Source: Siphonodentalium dalli (Eukaryota; Mollusca; Scaphopoda; Gadilida; Siphonodentaliidae). Taken from it: DNA of 64,000 bases. A program made the translations under genes and the position numbers. The notes beneath the pieces are model-generated. The model did not search any database. It was not told where the DNA came from and saw nothing but the letters and a program-made list of their open reading frames with translations. The DNA lies in assembly GCA_032622095.1 (NCBI GenBank), contig CP136063.1, positions 36,678,106 through 36,742,105 of the forward strand, written 5' to 3'. Positions 44,323-54,412 of this stretch are shown one piece after another (the first letter of the stretch is position 1; each line of letters begins with the position of its first letter).

Positions 44323-45400
44323 GGCTGCATCAGTTCTGGACTTTGATCTTTTGTGCTGCTTTTTACTTTGAGATTTTCCTCTCTTTTCCTCTATTTTCAA
44401 ACACTGTCTTGGGCAACACTGCTTCTACATCACAGTCAAATTCACTTGGCTCAGTCTTGGACCCTATAGCAACTTCCATGTTAGAACAATTCACATTGAA
44501 TAAGCTCGGTGCTATAACATGTTGGAAAAAATGTATATAGCTCAAATTAAATTTTGCCCAATAGCTTCTGTCATATTCTTAACAATTTATAGCCATACTT
44601 TGTAAAAACAAAGAAATCACACCATTCACAATTACAGACAGCTAATTGGGTTTGAACCTGAGCATAATATTGGTGATTTTCTTTAAGAACACATAAATTA
44701 TCACCTGATGGAACAAGATAATTAAAGTTTGTTGCACAAGATAAGTCATTTGAGATGCTACTTGGGCATTTGGTCTCAAGAAGACCAGACCCACAGCAGT
44801 CACAAGAAACAAGACCATCTGGGCTGGCAGTTATGAAAATTTTGTCCTTTTTCACCATTAACATTAACATGACTCTATTTTGAAATTTGTATGTTCTTTA
44901 CACATAATATTTTTGTATGAGTCCCTTGCTTCTGGCTCCATTAAGCGCCCATACTTAATGCTGGCTACATTTAACTCCTCACATTTATCATTTAGTATCT
45001 TGCCTAGAAGATTTTCATTGTCAAACTTTTTATTTGTTTTTTTTCTGCATTGAGATAACTTTGGTGTGCACATTGTACCCGACAGAAGCAGTTATTCTGC
45101 CACTCCTTTGTTCAAACCATTTAGTGCCTACTCTTTGTGACATGGTACTTTGGCATATTGCATCAACCTCATATGGTGTATATACTGGTAAACGTTTTGA
45201 GGAATTCCTCCAGGCACTGAAATGTTTTTGCCAATTCAATCGATGTAGTTGGTACAGTTTTATCGATACATTCAACTGTTGATTCAATGGTAAATGTTTT
45301 TAACACATTTGGATCTGCATATGGTGGATGAGTAGGAGCTTTAGCATATTGAAATACACATGCAGAGCGTGCTGATACTGATAACCCATCCATAAGTTGT
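44323..45400 (-). pseudogene. YqaJ-like viral-recombinase nuclease domain, decayed
   Basis: Minus-strand pieces in changing frames follow the order of YqaJ/lambda-exonuclease-type proteins. First is QRVGTKWFEQRSGRITAS (about 45140), then IKYGRLMEPEARDSY (about 44960). The catalytic core SPDGLVSCDCCGSGLLETKC follows, with Asp and the Glu-x-Lys pair (about 44830-44760). Next is HQYYAQVQTQLAVCNCEWCD, and a C-terminal helix region after an in-frame stop near 44543. Frame changes near 45030, 44870 and 44550 make it non-functional. Such nucleases process DNA ends in phages; in animals they are usually selfish-element genes. Confidence 0.65.
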
Positions 45401-45660
45401 TCTAATGTATTTTCATTATTGGTTGTTTTTAAACAATTGTCTCACCACATGATTTGTGACTTTCTTCTTATCTAGGAAAAATTATAACAAATATTGGACT
45501 GAAAACATTGAATTTGTTCAAGCCAATTTCTCCCATATTACCATTGAAATTACTAAAGTAGGCACCATTAAGAGCTTAGATATTCAAAACTGAACATACA
45601 AATTAGGATTAATTTGATACATGATATTAATTCTGTTATATCTACATCTACTATTGTTAT

Positions 45661-46060
45661 TCAAAATATTCTCAAAACATGGAAACTTATTTTTTCATAT
45701 TGATATATACATAGATACATCACAGGCTCAGCTACAGTCGAGTCAGTCAACGCAAATGTCGTCCTCTCAGGACAGTTCTGGCATTCCATTTTTTTGGACC
45801 CACAAGTACACTTTGGGTTACAAAAATTTTGGCTACATAAGCACGGGCACATGCCTCTCCTCGTCGGATCACCCTTTCTGTTGCACGTATTTGTGCATTC
45901 ACACGATACTTCATCAGGTTCATTTAAAAAAAACAAGTGAATGCTTTGCTTTCTTTGTCTTCGACGCCATGTTTTTATTTCTTCTGGTGCTATCCGCTGG
46001 AATCTGGGAACACCAAAATGGAATCTATTTATAGATGCACACCTGTGTACTATTTTTAGC
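45661..46060 (-). pseudogene. Cysteine-rich exon
   Basis: A minus-strand frame of up to 133 codons, probably opening after a CACAG acceptor near 46045. It has an RRRQRKQ basic patch and a dense Cys pattern (SCECTNTC, then RRGMCPCLC, NPKCTCGS, ECQNC), like CXC-type zinc-binding repeats. It lies between the SWIM-like and YqaJ-like pieces, so it may be an exon of the same family or an unrelated remnant. Confidence 0.4.
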
Positions 46061-46068
46061 ACCTCTTG

Positions 46069-46320
46069 TTACTGGCAGCTGCCAGTAAGCAGAACCACAA
46101 AATCTGGACCAGTTACTTTAACATTTTTTGCATAATTTGGCTTTTTGAGTTTCATATCAGAAACTAATTTTCCAGCAGCTGAAACTTTTTTAGATGGCCA
46201 CAAGCATTCTCTAGATGCGCATGCTTTGTTATTTATTCCCCACTGCCAGACATGATCCAACTTGGAACAACAATGCAGCAACATGATTACATGTTTGACC
46301 AAGTCTGGATTCTGAAGCAT
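46069..46320 (-). pseudogene. SWIM/YqaJ-family linker fragment
   Basis: The 83-aa frame contains LLHCCSKLDHVWQWGINNKA then CASRECLWPSKKVS. This resembles the segment after the SWIM zinc finger in invertebrate SWIM-YqaJ proteins (His/Cys region, then CTS..C.W). The finger's first Cys pair is missing. Order and strand agree with the YqaJ pieces downstream. Confidence 0.45.
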
Positions 46321-46521
46321 CCTGAAGCCTTATAGTATGATTTTCAAGTTGCCTAATTTTGTCATTATTTTGAAATGATAATTAAAAATTTAGACCCTCA
46401 GACTCAGAGCAAATTTAGTGGATGTTGATGACACATAACACGGTTTTATTAATAGTTCTTTGGTACAACCTATATTGTATGTTTTGAATAAATTGAAGGG
46501 GATGCACCAGTACATGTAATT

Positions 46522-47962
46522 CAGGGTTTCCGTTAGTACGGCTCAGCGTCCGTAGGACGGCCTCATTCCCCTCGCATATTATCTGTTTGGTTCATACATA
46601 TACCAAATGTCAGTCGCAATGTCGTAAACAAATCCGGTTACAACGGGAGTTCGGGTGTTAAATAGAATACTGGTGAAAAAGCGGGTCAAATAGCGACGTT
46701 AGATACAGCGTAATGCATGTCGCGGTAACATCAAAAAATGTCGGACTGCTGAATATGCATATTTTTGTGTACGGGATGAAACTACTCATGCTCGAAAATC
46801 CCGTGATATCGTAGGATTACATAATTTGATCAAAGAACGCCGAATTTCTTAGTCGGGACATTTTTATGCACGGGATTTTCATGAATGAAACTGCTCCTCT
46901 CCGAGATCCCGTGCTATCGTACGGTGGTACATAATAAATGCGTCCCCCTGCAGAGTCCATGAGGTATAGAACGGAGTTTTAGCCAACGTGTTATAAAATA
47001 TAATTTGGCGGAGATGTGAACACGTGCGTCGTTGATTGTGCTTGGGGACAACGCAACTATTATTTACCGTCATTTGACATTATCTCCATATTGGGGAGGG
47101 GGTACGTATGTGTTTGTCTTTATCACCCATGTATGTAATATGGTTCAAATGAATGGTGTTGTTAACTTGTCACTATGAATTCCCACTATAAAGACTGATT
47201 TCGGGACAGGTTCCGTTTTACTGTGAAATAAATCACGTTGGGATTTTGTTGACTATGCGCATAATAAGCAATTGCGGTCGTCAGTTTATGGACTAATATA
47301 TAGAGACTAGTGAACAAGCTACGCGTTCCGAGTGAAAGATGTCCCTACCCACAGGTATTAGGCACAATTTTTGTTTTTAAATTTAATAAAAATCTCTTTT
47401 TATTAATTTTTTTTGGTGCCAAATACCTGTGTCGCTACCATTCGTATTTTGCCGCTATAAATAGCTCCTGCAGTATGACGTCACAGCGCACAAATAGTTT
47501 TACGATTGACAGCGTATATCATGTCAGTTTCATTTTCACAGAAGCTGCTTGCAATTCTAGGAAATACTTTATTCAATTCTCCTTGCTATCTATTATTGGT
47601 CAATGCATAGATGTTTTGTAGTGTTTAGATTCATCGGAATCTTATTGTATAAATTTGTAAACAATAACTAGTAGCTTGTTCATTTATATATAATCTTCAA
47701 TCAGACGGCAGTCTTATGTGCGTAATTAGTTGATTGATTATCTGGATACCATCAACAGAATTAATGCACCCACGGAAATGATTGACTTGCGTAATATATA
47801 CGTAGCTTTGGTTGCTTTGTGAGACTCTTATGTGCAAGGAAATTGCTACTTTTCAGTGTCAAATAACAAAATTTTCGCCCGACGGCACGAACCATGGTCG
47901 TCCCGTCGCGTTATGTGTTTCCCCAATACGGACTCATTAATTTTCCCCTCGCGGAAACCCTG
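46522..47962. mobile_element. 1.44-kb non-autonomous TIR element, copy 2
   Basis: Almost identical to 24197-25638, same orientation, same CAGGGTTTCCG and CGGAAACCCTG ends. Flanked by a perfect 7-bp direct repeat, TGTAATT (46515-46521 and 47963-47969). Confidence 0.9.
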
Positions 47963-47969
47963 TGTAATT

Positions 47970-48484
47970 GCCTACCTGTCAAATAGTTTTGGTCAATTTC
48001 AATCAGAAAAAACTACAAGCATGCCAACAAGGGTGATAATAGAATAGCTCCTTACTATGTCGAAACAGGGATGTTTGTTGAAAGACACAGACTGTTTCAT
48101 GATGCTGAAATTTAGTTTGATTACAATAATGATATTTCCATGATTCACCTACAGGCTGCATGTAATTTAAGACAAAAAAACATTTAAAACAACATACCAT
48201 TTATATTACTCTATATATCAGCTTCACATGTTGATTTCTTTCATCTAAAATGTCAATTTCAAATGCAATTTCAAGTTCCAATTATTTACATCCAAATTAT
48301 TTACATCCAACATCTACTCTCTAAACATCTAGTCACTCAGCAAGCTTAGCTGATTGGTTCTCATTTATTTTGTCTTTGATGTTTTCTGCAACCTTATGCA
48401 CACCAACTTTCTTATGAGAGGTATTTCTATAAGATGTGTAAAACTTCGCATTTTCCTGTATCGCTATGGTCATCCAGCTTCCTG
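47970..48484. other. Non-coding stretch
   Basis: No feature recognised. Confidence 0.4.
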
Positions 48485-49016
48485 TGTTTGCTCAATACAA
48501 GATAATTGTACAGTTTGTTCATTGTGAGTAGTGAGTAATTGTCACACTGTGTCTCCTAGTTAGTTGTGTTTGCTCAATACAAGATAATTGTACAATTTGT
48601 TCATTGTGAGTAGTGAGTAATTGTCAGACTGGGTCTCTTAGTTTATATATAGTACAGTTTGGTCATTGTGAGTAGTGAGTAATTGTCAGACTGGGTCTCT
48701 TAGTTTATATATAGTACAGTTTGGTCATTGTGAGTAGTGAGTAATTGTCAGACTGGGTCTCTTAGTTTATATATAGTACAGTTTGTTCATTCTGAGTAGT
48801 GAGTAATTGTCAGACTGGGTCTCCTAGTTTATATATAGTACAGTTTGTTCATTGTGAGTAATTGTCAGACTGGGTCTCTTAGTTTATATATAGTACAGTT
48901 TGTTCATTGTGAGTAGTGAGTAATTGTCAGACTGGGTCTCCTAGTTTATATATAGTACAGTTTGTTCATTGTGAGTAGTGAGTAATTGGCACACTGTGTC
49001 TCCTAGTTAGTAGACA
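48485..49016. repeat. About 60-66-bp tandem repeat, eight to nine copies
   Basis: The unit contains GTACAGTTTGTTCATTGTGA, GTAGTGAGTAATTGTCAGAC and TGGGTCTCTTAGTTTATATA. The first two units have TGTTTGCTCAATACAAGATA in place of the TATATA part. Confidence 0.9.
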
Positions 49017-49069
49017 GAGAATTAGGGTTCAGTAGTTTTTCACTGAGGTATTGTCAAACAATTTTGCAC

Positions 49070-49600
49070 CCGTTTTTGTCCCCCGACGTTTCCGTCGGAG
49101 GACTATAGAAATGACCCTCGTCCGTCCGTCCGTGCGTACGAGATTGGGTACCTTCATGGTGTAATCAACTCCTCCTACAGTTTTAAACGTAGAGATTTGA
49201 AACTCTGGGATATTGTTCCTAACATGTTGGTGATTTGCAACATCTATATAGCTAATCAAAAATATCATTTTTTCCATATTTTAAGGGGGGGGGGTTTTCG
49301 ACTTAGAAAATTTGGAACATTTTTGCCTCTTGGATGAGATTGGGTACCTTCATGGTGTAATCAACTCCTCCTACAGTTTTAAATGTAGAGATTTGAAACT
49401 CTGGGATATTGTTGCTAACAAATTGGTGGTTTGCAACATCTATATACTATATAACATTGTTGCAAATAGTATCCTTCTAACAAATCCAATCATGAAGTTT
49501 ACCACTCGAGTCAGGGGACATGTGGTCTGCGACCTTTTATTTGTCTTTGTTCGTTTGTTGAGTAACGCTGTGTTTTCATAAGCGATCGTGCCATCGCTTA
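49070..49600. repeat. Dispersed repeat with CCCCCGACG hairpin and CGTCCGTCCGTCC
   Basis: Starts with the hairpin CCGACGTTTCCGTCGG then ACTATAGAAATG and CGTCCGTCCGTCCGTGCG, a pattern common in marine-invertebrate genomes. A block of about 100 bp (GATTGGGTACCTTCATGGTG onward) is duplicated at 49142 and 49339. It ends near GCGATCGTGCCATCGCTTAC. Confidence 0.6.
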
Positions 49601-49786
49601 CTTATAGTCGGCATCAAGTTTTACGAAAAATCTGGAGGCAATTTCGACGTAAAAGAGACAAACTCTGGAAGATACATATCACTGCGCCGAAATAGTTCGG
49701 TGTATATATATATATATGTCAAAATCTCACAGCATATCACATAAAATGTACTTGTTGTCAATATTAAATGTTTACATAATATCATT

Positions 49787-50063
49787 GTATAGAGTGCCTG
49801 CTAGTAACAACCAGACTGGGTTATCTCCCTCATAAGAGATTCAGATGTATAGAGTGTCTGCTAGTAACAACCAGGCTGGGTTATCTCCCTTAATCTGCCT
49901 GTGGACGACACATACATCTGGATCTTGGTTTCACCTCAAACACTGAAGAATTTTATTTACCGAGCTCCGATGTATTCTCCAGCCACCATTTGAATGATCA
50001 AATTTCATGCAAACAGTTCGCAAATTAACCTCTCAAAATATTCCTGGGCGAGGGTAACATATA
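49787..50063. repeat. Dispersed repeat, copy 2 (pairs with 23636-23935)
   Basis: Same order of blocks as copy 1, including the doubled GTAACAACCAG(A/G)CTGGG segment and the CTGGGCGAGGGTAACATA end. Confidence 0.8.
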
Positions 50064-50424
50064 TTTTAATAGTATTTATATTTGATGAAAACATTTCATG
50101 TAGGTTTTACGTTTTCTATTTTCAAAACAGTATTGCTGTGTTTTGATATTCTATTTTATATGTATTCGCACATGGTCAGTTTCTAAATGGTTCTGACCCC
50201 AATTGAGCACTCCCGCTCTGATTTGGGTGTTTTTATTTGTATATATATCAATCAAATATTCACTGTTATATAATGATTGATGACAGTGTTCATACGAAAT
50301 TGAATAGTCCTTCAATTTTGGACCTTGGAATTAATAGTGACAAAATCATCTTCTAGTATAGGTTTAATTTTCATAAACCACTAGTGGAGTAAAGCAAAAC
50401 ATTAATATGAATACCATTCGCAAG

Positions 50425-50760
50425 CTACATAGCAGCTTGTGGGTCTACTGCCCACTCCTCGGAAGCCTTTATGTCTTTCGTCATTTGCCTAGAGGATGTC
50501 ACACCTCCAGACACAATCCTCCGTTGTCGCTGGCGTTTTGACTGCGGCGTCGACTTTCTTTCGGTGCGGGAGTCTAACGCTTTAAACGCCTCGCAGCACT
50601 CCGCCAAGCGCCACGCTAACGGCTTTACCCGCATCACTTCTGTGTCCGAACAATCCTCTTCCGAGGACATGAATTCCATCCTGAGGACGGCCAACACCTT
50701 TTTTTTCGACTCATCCCAGCTGGACTTGGCCGCTACAGATAACCGTCGGTCTTCGGGGTC
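50425..50760 (-). pseudogene. 'FMSSEED' family C-terminal exon, copy 1
   Basis: The minus frame includes AKSSWDESKKKV, then RMEFMSSEEDCSDTEV, RVKPLAWRLAE, a Ser/Lys/Arg/Gln linker (KRQRQRR) and EEWAVDPQAAM before the stop. It is homologous to the exon at 15831-16178, and this copy's last 270 nt are an open frame. Role unknown. Confidence 0.5.
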
Positions 50761-51075
50761 TACTGCCTACTCCTTCGAAGCCTTTATGTCTTTCGGCATT
50801 TGCCTAGAGGATGTCACACCTCCAGACACAATCCTCCGTCGCCGCTGGTGTTTTGACTGCGGCGTCGACTTTCTTTCGAAGCGGGAGTATTAATGCTTTA
50901 AAGGCCTCGCAGCACTCCGCATAACTTCTGAGTCCAAACAATTGTCTTCCGAGGACATGAATTCCATCCTGAGGTGGCCAACACCTTTTTTTTTCGACTC
51001 GTCCCAGCTGGACTTGGCTGCTACAGATAATTGTCGGTCCACACTCTTCTGTAACAAAACAGAACATGACATCAA
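50761..51075 (-). pseudogene. 'FMSSEED' family C-terminal exon, copy 2, broken
   Basis: Tandem paralogue of copy 1, about 300 bp away. It shares AKSSWDESKKK and RMEFMSSEDN, but has lost the LAWR segment by deletion and changes frame near 50900. Copies 1 and 2 reflect a local duplication. Confidence 0.5.
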
Positions 51076-51749
51076 TGTAAAATTTGGAACATTAATGATA
51101 TATTCCGAGTTAAAACACCCCCAGATTATAATTTAGATGCTTATAGTACACTAAAATATTGTGATGGAATCAAGGAACCCACATGGGATATGGATAGCCC
51201 CAAATAATTTGACAATTATACCAATTTATTATATAATATTTGTTCTATCCTACCGTTCCCACGAAGTTGCACAAAGTTGGGTGATTTGATGACATTTAAA
51301 AAAAGACACAAATAATAATAATTGTTTTAGATACATGTATATAGCGTAACTCCATGTTAAATATGGACTAAGCGTCTAATATCATGTTTGAACAGCTGTA
51401 TTACGTGAATCGTTATATATCAGGTGGACTAGACTTGTATGCTAACTATGCTGCAGATTTATACGCGTTTCCAGAATACCCTCCTAGGTCAGCGATTGCG
51501 GCTAAAGGTTCCTGAAGGTAGCTGAAGGGGTTCGAATACATGTTTGCACATGCACGCTAACGAGTGGGCCACAACACCACATTTAAAACTAGCGGATATA
51601 CATGTATAGCCATTAGTAGACATCATGTTCGCCACAGGGTCATATCCTGAGCATTTTTCATATCATTTACAGATTTGGGATCCCATATAATATCCAGCAT
51701 CCCAAAATAAACTTATACTTATTTGGTTTACATTATTTGACCATTTTTT
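51076..51749. other. Non-coding stretch
   Basis: No feature recognised. Confidence 0.4.
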
Positions 51750-51965
51750 TTAAAACCATTTGTTCAACTTCTGGAAAAATCTTCCACATTCTGTATTTGA
51801 TTCAACTTTTTCTGAATTCATAATCATGTGAATTTCTTTCATACAAAGAATTTGTCTACTGACATCACCAGTTCCATGTGCAAATGCTAATATGTTGGCA
51901 TTTGCATCCTCGAATCCGAAACAACTCGAAAATATGTCCCCATTGTTGCACATAATAAACTATAT
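51750..51965 (-). pseudogene. Transposase-like fragment (FGFEDAN..HGTG)
   Basis: The minus frame carries FGFEDANANILAFAHGTGDV followed by KEIHMIMNSEKVESNTECG, the latter shared with 22632-23030. The FEDAN..HGT pattern suggests an animal EnSpm/CACTA-like transposase C-terminal half. The fragment abuts the 51988 element, whose insertion may have cut it: some similar AT-rich flank resumes after 54860. Confidence 0.45.
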
Positions 51966-51987
51966 GTTCCCCAATATTGTGCACATT

Positions 51988-52105
51988 AGTAGTAATGGGG
52001 GGCAGGCACTATGGCCCAGTACCCCCCAGACATGGGCACTATGGCCCAGTACCCCCCAGACATGGGGCCATAGTGCCCATGTCTGGGGGGTACTGGGCCA
52101 TAGTT
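51988..52105. repeat. Left terminal arm of 31-bp repeats, itself palindromic
   Basis: After AGTAGTAATGGGG come two forward copies of CACTATGGCCCAGTACCCCC plus CAGACATGGG, then one inverted copy, giving a strong hairpin centred near 52066. Confidence 0.9.
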
Positions 52106-52252
52106 CCCCCCTGAGGATAGATGTTCCTGTTATTGATGTGACATTTCTGATCGAAAAAATGAAAATGGACTTAGAATTATTTTTTTCAAAAGGAAAATCT
52201 CACTTTGGAAAATATCAATTAGCTATCAAGAGTTTCTTTTCGATCAGTTGGT

Positions 52253-52268
52253 GGCCCTGAAAAGGGCC
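52253..52268 (-). terminator. Histone-type 3' stem-loop of the OTU-like gene
   Basis: On the minus strand GGCCCTTTTCAGGGCC has a 6-bp stem and a UUUC loop, matching the histone mRNA consensus. It lies 19 nt after the stop codon. ACCA follows, then a purine-rich GAAAAGAAA about 10 nt on, as expected for a U7-binding downstream element. Confidence 0.85.
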
Positions 52269-52287
52269 GTTTTATTTTTGTTATAGT

Positions 52288-52752
52288 TTAGAATCCGCCA
52301 CATTGAACTTCTTTGTTCGACAAAACTTCAATTGATTTGTCTCCTCTCCTCATCCATATTTCGCATTCACAATAATGCTCGTGGCAAGCGTGGGGGATCC
52401 ACACTAGAGGTATTGATGACTTGAATCTTGGTGTTGATTTGTAGCCGCCTTTGGTAGCATCAAACATGACGATAGGTCGCTGTATAACAGTCGCCGCTAA
52501 TTCAACCATCAATCTTGCTTCGGCCAAAAGTGGTGAGTGCCGTAAGTCTTGTGCCGACGCACCAAGTTCGTCCCTCTCTGTGTAGTACAGGTCAACTACC
52601 GCATCTCTCAGAACCATCCATCCATCGGTCGTCCCGTAAACCCCAATGCTGAGTGCCCTCCAAAATAGAGATATTTCTTCGCCGTACACTGCTTAATAGT
52701 ATACCCCACGTACCATCATCTCGTCAAGATCGGTTATGTTTACAGCAGTCAT
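52288..52752 (-). pseudogene. OTU-protease-like gene with Ser at the Cys position and an in-frame stop
   Basis: The minus frame starts at ATG 52752-52750 and meets a TAA at 52695-52693, then stays open for 133 codons to 52288. The open part begins YGEEISLFWRALSIGVYGT and continues LRDAVVDLYY, then an LAEARLMVELAATVIQRPIV segment and ends near IPHACHEHYCECEIW. This order resembles OTU deubiquitinases (DG.C.FRALS..LYG, LR, central helix with RPI, terminal HY). The nucleophile position is Ser instead of Cys and the preceding DG is absent, so catalysis is doubtful even without the stop. It is divergent from the plus gene at 53661. The OTU assignment rests on pattern reading only. Confidence 0.5.
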
Positions 52753-52835
52753 CTTTGAATGCAGAATAAATTGTACGCTGCCGTGCTTGAACATGTATCA
52801 TGATTGCGCGGGCGGTAGAGAAAGCACATAATGCT

Positions 52836-52875
52836 TTGACGTTAAAAATGACAAATGTTTCCTGACGTTGTGTTT
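52836..52875 (-). promoter_or_regulatory. Shared promoter-like block, minus copy
   Basis: The minus strand reads AAACACAACGTCAGGAAAC, then ATTTGTC and TTTTTAACGTCAA. It matches 53531-53576 in opposite orientation, and its gene-proximal edge is 84 bp from the ATG of the OTU-like gene. Confidence 0.6.
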
Positions 52876-53020
52876 CTTTTCAGTGCATTATCTGTTAGTT
52901 TCATCATTTCGATATGTTATAGATTAAATTCATGATAGTATATGCAATTAATTAAGATGTTTTAACATATGAATTCATCTTCGTTCATAAACGATGACCA
53001 AGTAAAGTTATCAAATGCAA

Positions 53021-53605
53021 TGATCAAGAAAAATGTTCAGTATGTTTCTTGTATTCAGTTTTTTATGTATAAAATATGTACAATTCCAAAACAAAAACTA
53101 GAAAAACATTCCATATTTTCCTAACGAGGTAACAAATATATCAAATCATGTGTACCAAATAATAGATCATGATCTAACGAAATTAAAAACATTTGTTTGA
53201 TCGCTATACAATAATGATCAAGAAAAATATGCATGTTGATCCGTCTCTGAAAAAACACAACTTGAGGAAATACTTGTCAATTTTTAAGTTCAATGCGTTG
53301 TGTTTTCATTGACGCCCGTGTAACAATCTTGTGTTCAGTTTTTTATGTATAAAATATGTACAATTCCAAAACAAAAACTAGAAAAACATTCCATATTTTT
53401 CCTAACGAGGTAACAAATATATCAATCATGTGTACCAAATAATAGATAATGATCTAACAAAATTAAAAACATTTGTTTGATCGCTATGCAATAATGATCA
53501 AGAAAAATATGCATGTTGATCCGTCTCTGAAAAAACACAACGTCAGGAAATATTTGTCAATTTTAACGCCAACGCGACATGTGATTTCATTGTCGCCCGT
53601 GTCAA
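53021..53605. repeat. About 280-bp tandem duplication in the divergent intergenic region
   Basis: The block from TTCAGTTTTTTATGTATAAA to CATTG.CGCCCGTGT occurs twice, with a 280-bp offset (TTCAGTT at about 53054 and 53334). Each copy contains the promoter-like block, at 53251-53297 and 53531-53576. Confidence 0.85.
53531..53576 (+). promoter_or_regulatory. Shared promoter-like block, plus copy next to the gene
   Basis: AAAAACACAACGTCAGGAAA, then TATTTGTCAATTTTAACGCC. Its end is 85 bp before the ATG at 53661, the same spacing as in the divergent gene. Both copies are followed by a CGCCCG.GT-like word. Confidence 0.6.
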
Positions 53606-53660
53606 ATGTATACAAATATTTTCGAATTTGATCAACCTTACATTGCATTGCTATCAAGAG

Positions 53661-54148
53661 ATGGATCCGTTAACAGAATTTCTTCAGAGTGAGATATACA
53701 GTGATCCTGTTGCACAGAATACATATGCTGCGCCACAGTCAACAGTCCAAGCTAATACGACAATGACTATAGGTGGTGATACACTCATTTTAAAAGCGAT
53801 TTTAGATGAACTGAGATGTCTTCGCAGGGATATTGACGTGAAAACGCAAGTAACGCATCATGAAGTGAAAGTGAGTCTTCGTTTCGTTGCAGAACAGATA
53901 GATATCCCAATCAGGGTTCATGATGTTCAGAGATCGAAAGAGCAGAAACAGATCAAAAAAGAAAATCATCGGCGACAAAAGAAAAACAACCTAAGAGTAT
54001 CATGAAGGCTTCTACTGAGACAAAAGTCAGATTTCATCTTCCTTGTAAAGAATCTAGAGATACAGAGAAATGTGATGAATTCGCAAAAGCTCTCGGTTCT
54101 CATGGGAAAGATATGTCAAGATATAAGAAAAACACAAAACGGCGTTAA
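53661..54148 (+). pseudogene. Small basic protein gene of the element, one frameshift
   Basis: Starts at ATG 53661 (MDPLTEFLQSEIYSD), which sits better behind the promoter block than the in-frame ATG 33 nt upstream. The first part is polar; then a helical region (LILKAILDELRCLRRDI) and a strongly basic stretch follow. The first frame stops at 54003-54005. A 1-nt indel in the A-rich tract near 53980-53995 would join it to the next frame, open through MKASTETKV (54002) to the TAA at 54146-54148 and rich in Lys/Arg. I do not recognise the family. Composition suits a nucleic-acid-binding or core-like protein. A histone-type stem-loop starts 22 nt after the stop. Confidence 0.6.
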
Positions 54149-54170
54149 AGTCAGATGATAAATTTAAAAC

Positions 54171-54186
54171 GGCCCTTTTCAGGGCC
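54171..54186 (+). terminator. Histone-type 3' stem-loop of the basic gene
   Basis: GGCCCTTTTCAGGGCC on the plus strand, 22 nt after the stop at 54148, preceded by AAAAC and followed by ACACACA. The purine-rich downstream element is less clear here than on the minus strand. Confidence 0.85.
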
Positions 54187-54385
54187 ACACACATTTCCCA
54201 AAAGGTTACTCTTTCATAGCTGAAAAAAACAAAACACGATTGTTCAATTCATAATTTATTCAACAACAAATATTTGCAAGTATATTTTGTTTTAAATTAT
54301 TCGTGGCGTGATTTTTTCAAAACGAAACATAGGGTACAAGGAACATTATTAGTTCTTAAGCAATGCTAAAAGTTTTTCTTTGGTT

Positions 54386-54401
54386 GGTCCTGAAAAGGAC
54401 C
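54386..54401 (-). terminator. Second histone-type stem-loop, variant
   Basis: The minus strand reads GGTCCTTTTCAGGACC, a compensated stem variant (both stem partners changed). AACCA then AAGAAAAAC follows, like a U7 site. Confidence 0.8.
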
Positions 54402-54412
54402 GTTTTTGTTTT

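Noticed and set aside
45911-45945. Possible hammerhead ribozyme core (CTGATGA on the minus strand)
   Set aside because: No GAAA and no matching stems at the required distance.
52100-52260. Plus-strand open frame leading to the stem-loop at 52253
   Set aside because: On the plus strand the loop would be GAAA rather than UUUC, so the stem-loop belongs to the minus gene. The frame starts in the terminal repeat and has no ATG context.
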